Shown in pieces: positions 14,501-28,800 of a DNA stretch of 64,000 nucleotides (the stretch's first letter is position 1; each line of letters opens with the position of its first letter). The stretch covers positions 1,922,001 through 1,986,000 of the forward strand of contig JAQFVV010000056.1 in NCBI GenBank assembly GCA_028023455.1. Direction: 5' to 3'. Origin of the DNA: Epiperipatus broadwayi. Lineage: Eukaryota > Onychophora > Udeonychophora > Euonychophora > Peripatidae. The notes beneath the pieces were generated by a model. That model saw only the letters and a program-made list of their open reading frames with translations, did not search any database and was not told the origin of the DNA. Made by a program: the position numbers and the translations under genes.

Positions 14501-15921
14501 ATAATATTTCCTTTATTATTTTGTTATATTTTTCTGTAATAAATATTTAAATGTTAATTCATAAATGTTAATTACAAGAAAAAAAAACAATATTTTATTG
14601 CTCATCCTAAATGAAAACAATAAAAATTTATTCGCTCTGAAGAAAAACCAGCATAGATAAACATATCACATTCAAACATTAACGGCAGCAAGCAACTCTA
14701 ATGGCAGTAGTTACATAGATTGATAAAAGCAAACAAATCTTGATGGAACTTGCTGAAATTCACTAAATATGACATTTCTGGCACTGCCTTAATTACCAGC
14801 TTCTTTGAATAGAATCGCAAGCATTGCTTAAAATAATTATTTTTAAAAAAAGATTTAATTAGATGTACATGGATCACAAGTAGTGATGTAAAATGAAAAA
14901 ATTATTAGCCAAAATGCAGATTATACATAGGATGATAGAATTGGTGTTGCTTAGATGACATATATAACCTTTATAAAACCATAAGTTTCTAAAGTTACTA
15001 GCATAAAATGGGCCTATACAGCAAAATAAATTAAAAATGTAAAATGTGAAAATAAAAGCATAGACTAAATAACACAATGGAAATAAATAATGACTATTCA
15101 ATGGCTGCTAAATCCAGTGTTCTTTAATCTGAGGATTTCTTTGTCCTTTACTAATGTGAAATGGATTAACTATGTTTTAATCTTAATACCATAATCATTA
15201 ATTTGCTTTTTTAACAACATTATTTTATTATAAGTCCTATTTTTTTAAATATATATATATAAGTACACTAATGCCAGAATTAAAAAACAAAGAGGGAAAA
15301 AAAGAATAAAACATTCAAGTGAACTAAAAGAGTCCAAACCAAATTCTATATAAGGGGAAAAAAAAATTTTCAAGCTTTTTCTTTCATGCTTTATTTAATT
15401 TAAAATAATTATTTTAATACATAAACTATAGAGAAGGACACCACAGAATCATATCAAAAATTTTATTTCATTATTTTTCATATTAATAGAATTTAATAAA
15501 GTTTATAAAAATTTTCTAAAATGATGAAATGTGTTGTTTATAAGTTTTTCTTATCAATCATGTACAATAACTTATTTTAAAATTGCTATTTTATATTTTA
15601 TATGATTGCTTAATATTAATACCAAATGAGGTGAGTAAAACTGAGCTAATCTATTACTGATTTTGTTAAGAGCCAGTGGATTTTTTTTGTAACTATGTAC
15701 CGTATTTATTATGATTGTTTATACCCAAATTTATTTATTGTTTTGTTTATTTCTATAAAGTATCCTAATTTAATTAACTCTTAGTTTAATTTAGTATTTT
15801 ATATCAAAACATTTAGGATCTGAAATGAAGGATACAAGATATATGTTTTGTGAGATAGTTTTCATAATGGTGAATAAGAAATTAATCATAGTTTTAATAA
15901 ACAATTTCAAAAAATATTCAC
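8506..15921. other. AT-rich DNA, mostly featureless
   Basis: A slightly G+C-richer patch at 8980-9790 holds scattered repeat-like text, including a short palindrome around 8985-9020 (AAACTTAAT...ATTAAGTTT). The rest is A/T runs. No exon passed the combined test of splice sites, phase and family similarity. The 3' part of the exonuclease gene should cross here if the gene continues at the same intron scale. Confidence 0.45.
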
Positions 15922-15983
15922 CTCAGCAAATGAGTTCCAAAATTAGGACGCCATTCTGTATCAATGCCAACAATGTAATAATT
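15922..15983 (-). CDS. EXD3: EXD3/mut-7-like exonuclease, exon with catalytic DxE motif
   Basis: Acceptor TGAAAATAG at 15984 and donor CTGAG|GTGAAT at 15921 bound this exon. It has twenty codons plus two bases, entering in phase 0 as the 21.2-kb exon requires. The core is VGIDTEWRPNFG. D-T-E is the ExoI motif of DEDD nucleases, where the Asp and Glu bind the catalytic metals, and the EW-x-P-x-FG context is the mut-7/EXD3 form. This is the strongest evidence for the identity of the gene. The next exon would start with one base to finish an Arg/Ser codon; no convincing one was found below 15.9 kb. Confidence 0.85.
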
Positions 15984-16999
15984 CTATTTTCAACAATAAA
16001 TAAATCAACAACTCAAAATTTTAACAAAAATAAAATTAAAAATAAATGTAAAGTAAGTTAGATAATTAAGTATAAACTAAATTATACTATTAAAAATAAT
16101 TTTTAATAATTCAAACAATATTTATAAATATTTTGTAATAGCTATAAAAAGTATTCCTATATATTTAAATAAGAGATGAGATACAATAATTTTTTAATTA
16201 AAATTATAGCATAACTTATAATAAAAACTTGTGTAAAAGATCATAACAATATCATTTTACTTATAGTTACATGCTGGACTATTTTCACCATCGAATTGCA
16301 TTGTTAATATTTTTTTAAAAATTCAAACTACTTATATATTTCCAAATACATTTAGCATACGAGTTTTTAAATCGTATTTTACTCATCTCTTCTTCAGGTA
16401 TTACTAATATAACTATTGTGACAATGAAAGCATGAGAATTGAACTGAATACTGAATTTAAGATGATGTTTTAACTGACTAGCTTTGGCAGAAAAGCCTAG
16501 ATGATCATAGTATAACTTTGAAGTCAATATTCAAAAATCTACAAATTATTGGTTAATACCTATACTAATCAGGCCAATAATGCCTAAAGAAGAAAGAGAA
16601 AAATGACTTGAAATACTACATTCTATATTAATTTAAATGTTATTACTAATAATAATTTTACTTGGAAATATATAAATCAAGTTTGAATTTTTCTAAAAAT
16701 ATTAAACAATTCAACTAGTTGATGAAAAATGGAGAAATAAAAAATGAATAATATATATATAGTTTAGCCATTATTTTGAATAAAGAATCTAGATTAATGA
16801 GTATGCCATATTTTAAAATATCAACTTCAATTTTTTTCATTTGTTACTTTTTTTTAGTTGAACAATTTTTTTAAATCCATGCAGATTTTTATCAGAAAAT
16901 AATATATATATTGTGCCCTTTTGTATGGGTCACCATTTAATTTTTGTGCTAATCTATTAAAAATTTTAAATTTAAGATATATTTGAATATGTGATGTTA

Positions 17000-19900
17000 A
17001 TTTCGCTTATGGTAATATTTCAAGGGGTTTAATTAAGGCAATCTATGAGTATTTGATATGTGAAATTGTGCTGATATAAAGAGAGACATTTTAAATGATG
17101 ATGATTATAATATATAGTTGGGAGAAATGGCCATAATCAATACTGCATTAATAGATTTAATAAATAAATATTTAAAGCTAAAGTATTTAAAAAGACAAGT
17201 TAAAATTAAATGCATATGTTTATTATTGATAAAATAATATTATAAAAGAATATAAATATTTTAATTATTGAAAGTACTTAAATAAAAGACTAATATTTGA
17301 TTTTAATAATATTGGATAATTATTTTAAAATCTATTATAATATCTTATTTATTTAAAAAATATTTATTTTAAAAATGCAATTGTTAGTTATTTTTAGATT
17401 ATGAGAAGCGTTTCTTTTATTGTAAAAAAAACAGATGTTAGTTAAATACGCACACATGCTTGGAAGTTATCTAATAAAGTTGCAAAACTATTTTAAAAAA
17501 ATCATGTTATAAATTTATAAATAATACGTGAGCTATCACGAGATAAAAATAAAGATATTCAATGTGAAATATTAAATCTGATTTTAAAATATTGTTTTAA
17601 AAATATGACGTATAAAAAATACTTAGTTTATTTAAAAATAATCTTATAAAAGTTAAAATTAAAATCAAGTAAATAAGAATATTTTAAAAAGATATTTAGT
17701 GGATTTAAATAAATGATAAGGATTATTTTAAAATTTAATAATGTAATAAATATTAAATATTAAATAAGTCATTATTTATTTTTAATTTTGTGTTGTTGGT
17801 AAATATGTAAATAAGCCAGCAAAGTTGATTGTTTAATCTACCAATCAAATGGGAAGTTTCTTCGTATAAAAGCTCAGTTCAATTGTTAGGAGAGGACTTT
17901 GTGATTGATTTTTCAAGTTAATTGTGTTATTAAAATAGCTACGTAAATTTTTATAGACGCTTTTAAAATCATTTTTCAAAATTATAAGAGTGTCTTGTAA
18001 ATAAGTTATAAAAGTTTTAAATGATAGATATGCAGTGTTAACTTAATTTTTTCCCTATCGGTCGTCTCTATTGAGCTCAATTTACAAGCAAATAGTCATG
18101 GGAACATCATATATAGTGAAAATATATCGGAAACTTTACCTTAGAAATATGACAAACCTGGATTAGTTCGGAAAAGTACGAGATGGAGAAAAGTAGTATT
18201 TTGGACAGTATATACTTTTAAGGGCTAATTAATAGTGATTATTAGAAAATAGATATTTTAGAGAATAAAATACTTTTTATGAAGAAAGTATTTTTGCAAG
18301 CTATAAATTTAAAAATATATCTTAAGTAAAGATATTAAAAATGAAAGTAGTTTTATAAATACTTGCCTTGTTAAGTCTGTATTTTAAAAGACTGAATATT
18401 GACAATTTTAAAAGGCAAATAAATTGAGAATATAATTAGTTAAAAGTCTTAATATAATAAAAGTAGTATATTGAAATAATTTAAACGCTGGTCGTTTATA
18501 AATAAAGAAGCTTATTCTTACCTGGATATTTTGGTTATGGAATGCACAAATAATATGTGGACGTCCCAGTCAATTTAAAATAATTAAATGATAATTTTTC
18601 ATAAACTATAGACTAATTTAAAATAATAACTTTGAATAATATTCTAGAAAGAATTAAAACAGGATCCTATAAACTATTTTAATTTTATTTTATTTCTTAT
18701 GGAAAAATTAACTTTTATTTTTTTAAAAAGAACGTTTTTTTTCATAAACTTTTAAAAAAACGTGGACCGGAAATAGGAAATGGTGTTCTAATGAATATGG
18801 CCTACGATTAAAGAACTTTATGTAAAAGAAACATCCTGGAATTATGTAATATGAATTTTGTTTTATTTATCTAATATAAAAGTTAAATATTATTAATTTA
18901 TTAAAATAAGATAGGTACATTTTCTTAAAATAATAACTAAAAAATAATACAATGATTAATTGCATAAGTTTATTTTATAATTAATATAATACGGAATATG
19001 TTAAAGAATGATCGTGAGTGTAAATGTGAATTATTTTTTATGAAGCTGTAATTCCGAAGATTATTGGAAGATGGACTGTACATTAAATCATTATTGATGG
19101 TAAAAATTGTATAATAATAATAATTTTGATGTATTAATATGTTTTCTTTAGATCAACCAAATATTGTTGTTTTATGAATGTATATTATTTTAAAAATACA
19201 CTTATATTGCAGTAACGTTTTATTTAAATATGATAATTTGAATTTATATATAAATATACACAACATTACTAAGAGCTTAGAAATAATTATATGATCTTTC
19301 GTAAATAAATTTTATTTTTATTTTTATTATTATTATGTTGGAGTATTAGATTATATTTATTATTCATAGTAATTGTTTTATTGCAAGTTAGGAAGAGATT
19401 TAAAAGTCTATATTTTATTTGGTTTATTGAGAAATTAAGTTAAGTTTTAGTAGAAGTTTATATTTGAATTAAAGGCTTACTGAATATAGATGACGTAGTA
19501 TAAATAGTTTGGATAATCAGTTTTATTTAAAATCAATGATTATTTTCCGGAAAGTTTAAATAAGTTTAGAGGATTTGAGATAGAAAGTTATTAAGAAGGA
19601 GTAGAATAACAATAAAGTAAAGTAATAATTTTACATAGAAAAGAATCATAGAATTTATTAATATAATACTTTATGAATTTGAAATTAATGAATAATTTAA
19701 ATATTATATTTAACAGTACTATATGTATGTATTTAGTAAAAATGTAGCTAATTGCATTAAGAATATAATTGTAATCAATTATTTGTATTACATTACAAAA
19801 TACATTGATTTCTATATTATGATATTAAAGTAGTACTAATAATAGAGTGAACACATACTAGTACATGATGAAATAAGTAACAGTAATACTTAAGTGAGTA

Positions 19901-21150
19901 GCATTTAATTAGTAAGTTTAACTGTTTACATATGTACATAAATATTATTTACATAAAGGTAATAATTGAAGACTGATATTTATTTAAAGTCTAAGTTTTG
20001 AAAACATATTAAGTATAATACAATTTTAAAGGAGTATAATTACTTATTAGAAGTATGAGTTAATAACAGTGTAAACATATTGTATTATTATTTTCTTATT
20101 TTTATTTTCTTTGTTTTCATAATTTTAAACTGTAAATATTGTAAATAGATTCTTAATCAAAGTTAATGTAAATAAATTTGTTTAATTTGTTTTAAAAGTG
20201 TGTCGAGTTCATTATTTTGCACCACAGCATTTGACAGCAGATAATTTGAAGAAACATAATATTTGCACAATGTGAATTTATTAATATTATTTTAGAAATA
20301 AATATAATATTTTCCTGATTATCATTTATGAGAATTGATTGACATTATTACATTATATTACAATGGTCATAGAATAATTATAATGCATAATATAAGAGTA
20401 CAATATTATTTATTGCCACAGATTATTGAATTATAAGATTTTGATCTATTCCAAAATTAAGATGCTATATGAAAATAAAAGATATACATATGATTATTTA
20501 TTTAATGATTGATGATATATCAGAAATAGATAAGATTAGGTTATACTCTAAGATTAGTATTATAATTATTAAAATAAGTTAGGTGTATTTAGGTTTGATA
20601 TAAAATCCCATATCATACTTATTTACATGAATTATCATTACTTTAAGATAATTAGAAGAACCTGAGATTATTTAATTATATTTTAAAATTAAAAGTTAAG
20701 ATTTATTTTTATTATTATTAAAGGTAATTTATTTTATTTTAAAAGCCATAAGAATGCTGTAGATGTAGTAATAGGATAGTAAGGAGATAATAGTATTCTT
20801 ATGCCATTGAGACAGTGTCTTGGAAGATATTAACTCAATGTAAATCTACTTATTGCTTTGTAACTTTACTTCACAGTCTCATGATTTTGATAAATACTTA
20901 TTTTATTAATACATAATAAAGAAGTATATTGATTTTGACAATTGATAATAAATTTAATTAGAATATGATAATATAAAAGTATATTAAAGATAGATATGCA
21001 AATTTTAATTAAGCATTATAATTTAATTGAGCTAGTTGTATTTTCAAACTATATTATACATCGAGAAGTAAGGGTACAATATATATCATATTTTTAAAAG
21101 AGAAGTTTAATTATTAAGAAAACATTTCAAGTTTTAATGAAATATTTTTG
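17000..21150 (+). repeat. Cytosine-poor block, possible decayed retroelement
   Basis: For about 4 kb the plus strand has very few C and clearly more G, unlike the C>G tendency of neighbouring intron sequence. Near its start (17866) is TATAAAAG followed by CTCAGTTCAA, a TATA plus initiator-like arrangement. Near its end (about 20160-20225) is AATAAATTTG and a GTGTCGAG...GCACCACA run like the end of an LTR. No reading frame with retroelement motifs survives. Retroelement origin is inference. Confidence 0.3.
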
Positions 21151-21190
21151 ATATATTTAAAATATGTTATTAAAAAAAAACTCATCTCAC

Positions 21191-21308
21191 CTGAATTATA
21201 TCATTGACGCATTCTTTAAAAGAGTCAACGCTGTCAACATTATGAATACATTCTAAAGGAATTTTTAATTGGTGATAAATCTCAGTATCAGCTTGTAAAC
21301 ATTCTGAC
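21191..21308 (-). CDS. EXD3: EXD3/mut-7-like exonuclease, 118-bp exon entering the nuclease domain
   Basis: Acceptor TTAAAG at 21309 and donor CAG|GTGAGA at 21190 bound this exon. The first base completes Arg; 39 codons follow. The translation includes SECLQADTEIYHQL, then KIPLECIHNVDSVDSFKEC, and ends VNDIIQ in phase 0. 'Y..L.IPL..I..VDS...F..C' is the strand-helix lead-in to the mut-7-type exonuclease fold. It sits at the edge of the cytosine-poor 17-21 kb block. Confidence 0.82.
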
Positions 21309-22207
21309 CTTTAAAAAAAAAAAAAATTAATTAAATTATAAATATTATTAATATGAATTAATGGTTTAATACTACATTATGTGAAAAAAAAGTGTAAATG
21401 TATAATATCAATTATGTAAATTAATCGGTATAATCTTTTTTTTAATTTAAAAAAAACTTTTATTGTGAACTTAAAATATAAACATTATTACTAATTTGTA
21501 CATTAATATTTAAGATTATTTTTAAGGAGATGGAAATGAGTTATCTAATATTGTTATATTAAACATGCTACTCAAGGAGCTTATTCCCATATATGAAGAG
21601 CAAGATTAAAAAACTCAAGAGTTTTACAAAGAGTTCATCTTCTTATATAATAAAAATAACCTCTCATATCTCAACAACTCTGAATATTTCTATTGTAGCT
21701 ATCTTATATTTAAAAGTATCTGCAAATGAATTCCTGCTGAACAAAATGGGCAGCTATCGATATTTATAATGTATTATGAGAATATCTAATCAGTCACTTT
21801 ACTATGATTGAAATCTATTAATCTGTTTCTCAATCAAAACTACATCTATTTAAAACTTAATATATTATTCAAACATTTTCCACAATGATAAATAGTTTAA
21901 TTGTTTAATCTTCTACAAAACATAATCACAAAAAACTCACACAACTACTTCTTAATGTTTTCAGAATCTTTTTAAATTCACAGTAGGCAAACAAAAGTTC
22001 GAATTAATAATTGATATTCAGATTATAGATCGTAACATTTTATGCAACTCTCTATCCGCACCACCATTCCAAATTATGGAAATAGCCACAGCTTACTTGT
22101 ACAAAATATTATCACAAGATTCAAGATTCCAATAACAATTTATCTTATTCTATTCTACACAGCCATTTATTATAACATGTAATCAATAAACACCAAATTC
22201 CATAGTA

Positions 22208-22240
22208 TAGCATCTCATCCCCAGACTAATTTCTGGCTTT
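22208..22240 (+). repeat. Fragment of the foldback-family loop sequence
   Basis: CTCATCCCCAGACTAATTTC then TGGCTT matches the loop of the foldback elements at 456-689 and 59221-59719, with a 5-base gap. It is a short relic. Confidence 0.5.
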
Positions 22241-23085
22241 TACCTTCAACATGTGATAAGGTTCAAGATTCCCATTTCAACTCTAATCTTGCACTGGATT
22301 TCTTCATAAACTTTTTCTAAACTTTAGAGAATAAAGCATTTTAATGATATACAGCTCATTAAAGTTTATGATGCAGATTTCAATATTAATAAAATAGAAA
22401 AATTTGAATTAATAGTGGCAGCAAGCAATTCATAACTACAATTACTATAATCAGATGTTATCATTGAGTGACAATAACTACATTGCTTAAATAACTTTAC
22501 TTCTCTCCAAGCAGTTAATTTAAAACAAGATACATTTATAAATTAACATATAATCTCAAATTATAAATAAGGTAATTATAAATTTCACTGCAAACCATTT
22601 AATATACAATATTAATTCTAGTGCATAATCAAATATAGGTCAGAATTTATTTATTTTTTAAATTATGTTATTTATTAAATTTTTAGGGGGGAAAAAAGCC
22701 ACAATTGATAGCAAAATACTGACAGATGAATATTTAGGATTAAAGTAATTAATTCATTAAAAATAAATTAACACAAAATTAAATACTGGAATCACATTGG
22801 GCAGATAAATCTTAGCAAAAATGCAACCATAGAATTTTTTTTCATTATATATTAAGTGCTGCCACTTAATAATTAACTAAGTAACCTGTAAACGGCTCTT
22901 TAATTTGAAAAAATACTTTTTTCTTCTAAAAAAATATGCGGGCAAAGGAACAATAATTTGTCCTTACTCAGGAATGTTTTATTTGTCTTATCTCAACCCA
23001 TTCAAAAACCCAAGCAGTAAATATTATTCAGTTAAAGTAGTTCTTAGTAAGAAAAGCCACACAAACTTACTTGATAATCAAGAGC

Positions 23086-25200
23086 CAGTATTCTGATTGG
23101 GAACAAAATTCCCCCCTTGGGGATAAAAATTAAATTTTGGGAGGGGAGCAAAAAAAATCTCAGGATGACATCAAGAGTTCTTCTAAACTTAGGCCTAGGC
23201 AGTCGCAACAATATTTTTTAAATGTTGCACAAATAATTTTTTGCTTCTACCTTAATAATGCATAGTTGGTATAGTTTATTTATTCTCTTATTTAGGCTGA
23301 GAAATTGTTTCAGTTAACTGTTTTTGATTTTTACATGATAGTTAGTATTGATTTATTGTATCTTTGTTCAATTTTTTTTTTGATCCGCAGTGATTTTTAA
23401 AGAGACATGGTATGTGATGTTTAAATAAAAATAGCCTTTTATTAGGATTTAATTCTTAATTGTTTTCTTATTATTTAATTCCTAATAAGTTTATTTTTGA
23501 TTATTTAATTCTTTGTAGTTTATTGTTTATGTTTTAATTCTTTGTAGTTATTCAACCTATCATCAATCATGACAAGTGCTGAAAAGAAAAAAATATCGAA
23601 AGTATATGAAAAAATATCTAGCCTATGGTTTTATTCAAAACCCTTTTGTCCCAAAATAGCTTATGTGCCTTTTATGTAATAATTCTTTTTCAAACGAGAC
23701 AATGAAACCATCAAAACCATTAGATCAGTTACAAAGGAAACATCCAAGTAAGTTGAAAAACATATTGAATATTTTAAAAATTTAAGGCAAAATTTTAAGC
23801 AACATAATACTATTACTTCATTTAAAAAGAACACATGAACAAATAACAATGGAATGATTGCATCATATGAAATTGCAGCAATCAATGCAAAAAGTGGTAG
23901 TTACTTCAAGAGTGATTCATCAAAATCCTTCTGATATTTTAAAAGCTTTGCCATTGAGGAACGATTTAATTTGAAGACAAATTGATAAAATGTCAGTTGA
24001 CATTAAAAAATAGCTAATTGCCAAACTAAAAACAAATCAATTTTCTATTCAGGTTGATAAATCCACAGAGTAATTATCAATAAGGCCCTTCTAATAATAT
24101 ACACTCATTATTCCAATGATGATTGTAAATTGCAAAAAAAGATGTTTCTAAAATGTTTAGAAACAAACTGTACTTGAACATTCATTTTTGCTGCTGTAAA
24201 AACTTGGTTTGATGAAAACAACAAACACTAGGGAAAAATATGGTTTCCTTTATCAAAGATGGTGTCACCTCTATGGTTGGAAAACAAAGGTTTTATATTC
24301 TAAAACTAGCCTGTCCCTAAGTTTTTACAATACAACTGCATTGTGCATGAACATAATCTGGTTTCCAAAAACATTAGACCAGTTCTTTATCAGTCTCTCA
24401 GTATAGTTATTAAAATGATTAATAAAAGTCAGTGTTGATAATGAAGAATAGTATGTGAGGCTTCTTTTATATACAGAAGTCAAATGCCTTTCTAAAGGAT
24501 CTTATCTAACAAGATTTGTAAAGCTTTTTCATACAATAATCAGTTTTCTTGAAAGTGAAGAAAACACCGATTCAGCAAAGAAGATCAGCAAACACAGAAA
24601 CAATATATATTATATGGCTTGGGTTTTTCAAAAATTAAATGAAGTATCACTTCAACTTCAAGGAAATTAATTACAAATGAGGATTGAAAGCCTTCACTAA
24701 AAAACTGGAATTATTTGAAAACAATTTCATGGTATAGAAGAGTTAATTGAAATTAATGAATCTCTTACCAAGAAAGACCTTAAGAATTATTCTGATCATT
24801 TGGTTTCCTTAAAAGCTGAAATGAAAAATTAGATTTTTCGATTTCAATTTTTTTTTTTTTGAAGTAAAGTCATAGATGTTAGATCCATTTAGATGTGATG
24901 GTGGATCTACTAAAGAAGATATTCAAGAAGAATTTGTTAAATTACAGTTTAACAAAGAACACAAATATAAATTTGAAAAAGATGGGATGGCTAAATTGGG
25001 TGAATCAAAAATAAGTAAACTTCTATATCCAAAAATGTGGTCTGAAATAGTCAAAATACTTCTATGTTTTCCAATATCTTATATAGTTGAAAGCGGTTTT
25101 ATTTCACTAAATGTAATATTAATATGAAAATTAGATTCCATACTAAATTGTTATGTTTACTACAGAAGTTGGTGGGCCAAGACATAGCATATATAAAGAC
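23086..25200 (+). pseudogene. hAT transposon remnant, ZBED5/SCAND3-like transposase
   Basis: The element appears to begin with CAGTATTCTGATTGGGAAC followed by CCCCCCTTGGGG and TTTTGGGAGGGG, a hAT-type end. The transposase starts at ATG 23569 (MTSAEKKK). A BED zinc finger follows at about 23666-23740 (CLLCNNSFSNET, then HP with the zinc-binding His). The RNase H-fold segment is at about 24036-24072 (FSIQVDKSTE). The hAT C-terminal dimerisation region is at about 25036-25115 (ILLCFPISYIVESGF). Family proteins run about 600 residues in one frame; here frameshifts and stops break it into pieces. The far terminal inverted repeat and an 8-bp target duplication were not found. It lies in an intron of the exonuclease gene, opposite strand. 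Confidence 0.8.
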
Positions 25201-25715
25201 AATAAAATACTTATCCTGTTCTATGCATATTAAAAAAACTGTTTAGTTTATCAAAAAAAAAGTGGATACGTTAATTAATATAGATATATAGACAATAATT
25301 TTTTAATTATATTTTTTTAATAGAGTAATGTTTCACAATGAGTGTTAGTTTCCTTGGTGAATAAATATACAATCTGTATCTTTTCCATTATTTTGTTTTA
25401 AAACAGTTACAGATGTTTTTGCAGTCATCAAATTTCAATATTTCTCATTAATCAATAACATTTTAAAAAAAGAAGGCATTAACAAATAATAAGACAGGCA
25501 TCACTTAAGAATTACACACTTAGAAATACATGTAGGCCTAAATTTGATCAAAAAATTATAAGAGCAGCCTTTTATTATAAGATAAAATATAATATATCTT
25601 TAAACATGATTTTTACACGAAGTAAAATAAATAAGTAACATTTTTGTTTATATGAATTATTTTAGTTATTGAATACTTATGACATTTGTTTCAAATGAAG
25701 CTACATTAGTCTAAC

Positions 25716-25822
25716 CTTTGGATTTCGTCACTTTGTTCTGGTAAAGGTCTTGAATAAATAACTTCATACTCATTTATAATAGATGAGAATTTTTTTCCAG
25801 CAGAATCTATATCACCAATACT
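25716..25822 (-). CDS. EXD3: EXD3/mut-7-like exonuclease, 107-bp exon
   Basis: Acceptor TTTTAG at 25823 and donor AAAG|GTTAGA at 25715 bound this exon. It has thirty-five codons plus two bases (AG). It reads SIGDIDSAGKKFSSI, then a short stretch ending RPLPEQSDEIQ. In the family a 'GD...AA..A' helix followed by a Pro-Leu-Pro-type linker leads into the exonuclease domain, and this fits that position. The AG left over joins the G of the next exon as an Arg codon. The dead hAT element (23.1-25.2 kb) lies in the next intron. Confidence 0.78.
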
Positions 25823-28800
25823 CTAAAATAAAAAAGTAATTTGTGTATTTACTTTATATACTTACATAAATATAAATATATATTAAAATGGATACAAAGT
25901 AGAGAAGTAAATATAAATTCCGATGAAAAATGGTTAACAATATCCAGAAATCATATATATATATTTTACTATTCTGGCGAAACCTAGCACTAAAAGTTAA
26001 GTTTAATTATTCCAAAAGTATTTTAATTTGTTTTTCTCAAATCTACTTAAAATTAAATTTTAAGGTGCCAAAACTTTCTAAACAGAAAGTTTACTTTTAG
26101 ATAAGTTATTAATGCCCATTCATCATCTTTAATAAATTATTATTGTTATTTCTGCATGTCCCCCAGTGGATTGCATAATTTCTCAAGGTTCATGGATATT
26201 AATAGCATATGTTTGGAATGAGTTTGAAAAGCAAAATAAACTAAATTAGTTAATAATAAAAATTAAGCTATCAATTTATTTACAATAAAGATAATAAATA
26301 AAATAAACCATATTGAAAATAATAATTATGAATACAAAAACATAAGGTTTTATGATAAATACAATGATAAGATCTTACTAACTGTTTAGTATTATAGTTT
26401 TAAACCACAATTTTCTGCAGATGTCATCTTTTTGTTTTACATACAAATGAGTCTTTAAAAGTGTATCCAGGATAGGGTTTGTCCTTTTTGGGTATTGGTG
26501 ACAATAGCTAGGATATACAGTAAATCATATGTCAGAGTCTATTTCTTTCCTTATGACATGGTTTTTTCATTAAAGCAGACAATGTTGCATCATATGTAAC
26601 TTCAATGTTCATCTCTGTTTTTTTGTTTTCTAATCACAAATAATAGATAGTCTTCCACTAGCTAATGTCATCATACTAACTGTTGTAAACAAAGTATTGA
26701 AAAATACTGGGCAAGATACAGCTATCGAAACTTTTCAGTGGAAAACAGTTTTAACCAGCAGTTTCTCCTCATCATTCTGCACTGCTTCTTCAGTCAAGGC
26801 TTAGAATAGATGACACTGCTGTCATTTTTCTTTTCTGACTTATTTATGCCACAGGTTTTTTTCATATCTACCACATATTCAAAGATGTTTTTCAAAAACT
26901 ATATCAGTTTTATCAAAAAACAACTCAGTGATCACAAAAATAAATATTCACATCACAATATGTACAACAAATATTTTTACATATACTTTTACATTATTCG
27001 ATTACAAATTATTAAACAAATATATATATATATTTTTCTTTTTCTTTATTTATTTGGTGATAGGAAGAAGAAGAAGAAAAATCAAGATCGATTTTTAAAA
27101 ATTGATTGATAATTTTCTTAATTTTAGCAAACCCATAATTTTCAATAATATATTTAGATTTGCCATTCACTTTACTATGAAAAAGGATAATTTACTTCTT
27201 TAAAATCTCATCCAGATGTCAAATCAGAAAGGATCACAAAATACTTTGTTTTCATAAACTATGGAATTTAAATTCATTTGCACAGCATTAAAACTTTTTT
27301 TTTTTTTCTTTCTTTATATAAGATATAATCTTATTGTTTTTCAATTTTACTAAATACATTTCTTTTACTAAATATTTAATAGTATGATTAAAATGTATAA
27401 ACTAAGTTTTCTTTCAATTTTTTAAACCAATGTACTTAAGTGACTCATATGTTATATGTAGTAAGTGCACACAAACACTACAATTTATATATTTATTACT
27501 CAGTTTATAAGTTTTTTATTACTTTTTTTTTTCCAACATGCAGTTTTATTATGTAACTAATTCGAGCTACTATCAGATTTATTGTTACAATATATATATA
27601 TTAAAAGTAATCTGTTCTTTACATGGTATAATTTCTTATTTTCCATTGTTAACATGTTAAATCCATGAAAAATATTTAATATATATATACACAGATGTAT
27701 ATATGAGTGCATACTAATCTATGTCTCACAGATATACATTAATGCATAAATTATAAGTGCACACACTCTTATATGGAACCATAATTATATGTGTTAAAAC
27801 AGAGGTGACTTCTAACTCCAAACACAATCAATTATGCAACATTTGATTTATGCTAAATAGTAATGCAAACAGATTCCCACAAATAGTTTCTAATTACATG
27901 AGCTTCTTTCAGGCTGGAGAAGCTGTTGTTTTACATCCATTCAATGGTAATAGAATAATGGAAATAAATGAGAACTAAAAGTTTCAAAATATTACTATCA
28001 TGTTTTTCTTTAATGATAACATCTGACCAATTTGGATTATTTTAAGGCCTTTATCCTAAAGCCAAATAAACCTTTAATGACTAATATTAAATGATTAGCA
28101 GATTTGTCTAAATGCACTAGACTATTAATGAAATCCTGAGGTTACTTACTTGAGAAGATCTTAAGCTATGTCCAGATTTCAATTTCAGATCATTTCAATA
28201 TCAATATTTTCAAATTAAACCAGTTTGTTACTCAACAATTACATTTTAGTGGCATTTGTAAATTTAATTCCAGGCAGATTTGCCATCTTATCAAAATAAT
28301 AGACAAATCCAATCAGGGATCATACCTCTGCAATAAACAAAAAAAAAACTTTTTAACTTCATTTCAGCAAAAGAACTTATTTCACTGTATTCATCCATTG
28401 GTCCCTTTATTCTTATTATGCAATCCACAACACAGACTTATAAATTTCAAAACCTAATAGTTTTGAATTCAAGCTATCATGAAACTGATATGAAAAAAAG
28501 TAATAAAAATTTAATTTTCAGTCTTAATTTAAGGAAGAATATCTGTGATTAAACTGACTTTGACAAAGTACTGACATTGCAGAATTTATTCAGTTAGATT
28601 GTTGCTAAGGTTTAGTGGCATGGTGACCAGGTCTTCGTATCTCACAAACCAAAGTGATTTTACACTGACCCATAAAAGTTTTAATTCATATCTTAAAATT
28701 GTACTTATTAGATTGTTAATGATAAAACAATGCAACTTATAAAGTCATAGCATTAAGCTGTCCAGAATTTTTTCATTATGTAAATAAAATACCATCTTTC

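Noticed and set aside
14760-14850. Possible minus-strand exon ending at donor GTAATT
   Set aside because: The acceptor is weak (no pyrimidine tract) and the peptide has no family similarity.
26810-27109. Plus-strand 99-codon frame
   Set aside because: It is a Phe/Tyr/Ile/Lys-rich low-complexity translation of A/T runs with no domain; it is a chance frame within an intron.
28141-28200. Candidate missing exon of the exonuclease gene (donor GTAAGTAAC)
   Set aside because: A stop lies upstream in the needed frame and there is no AG acceptor between it and the donor.
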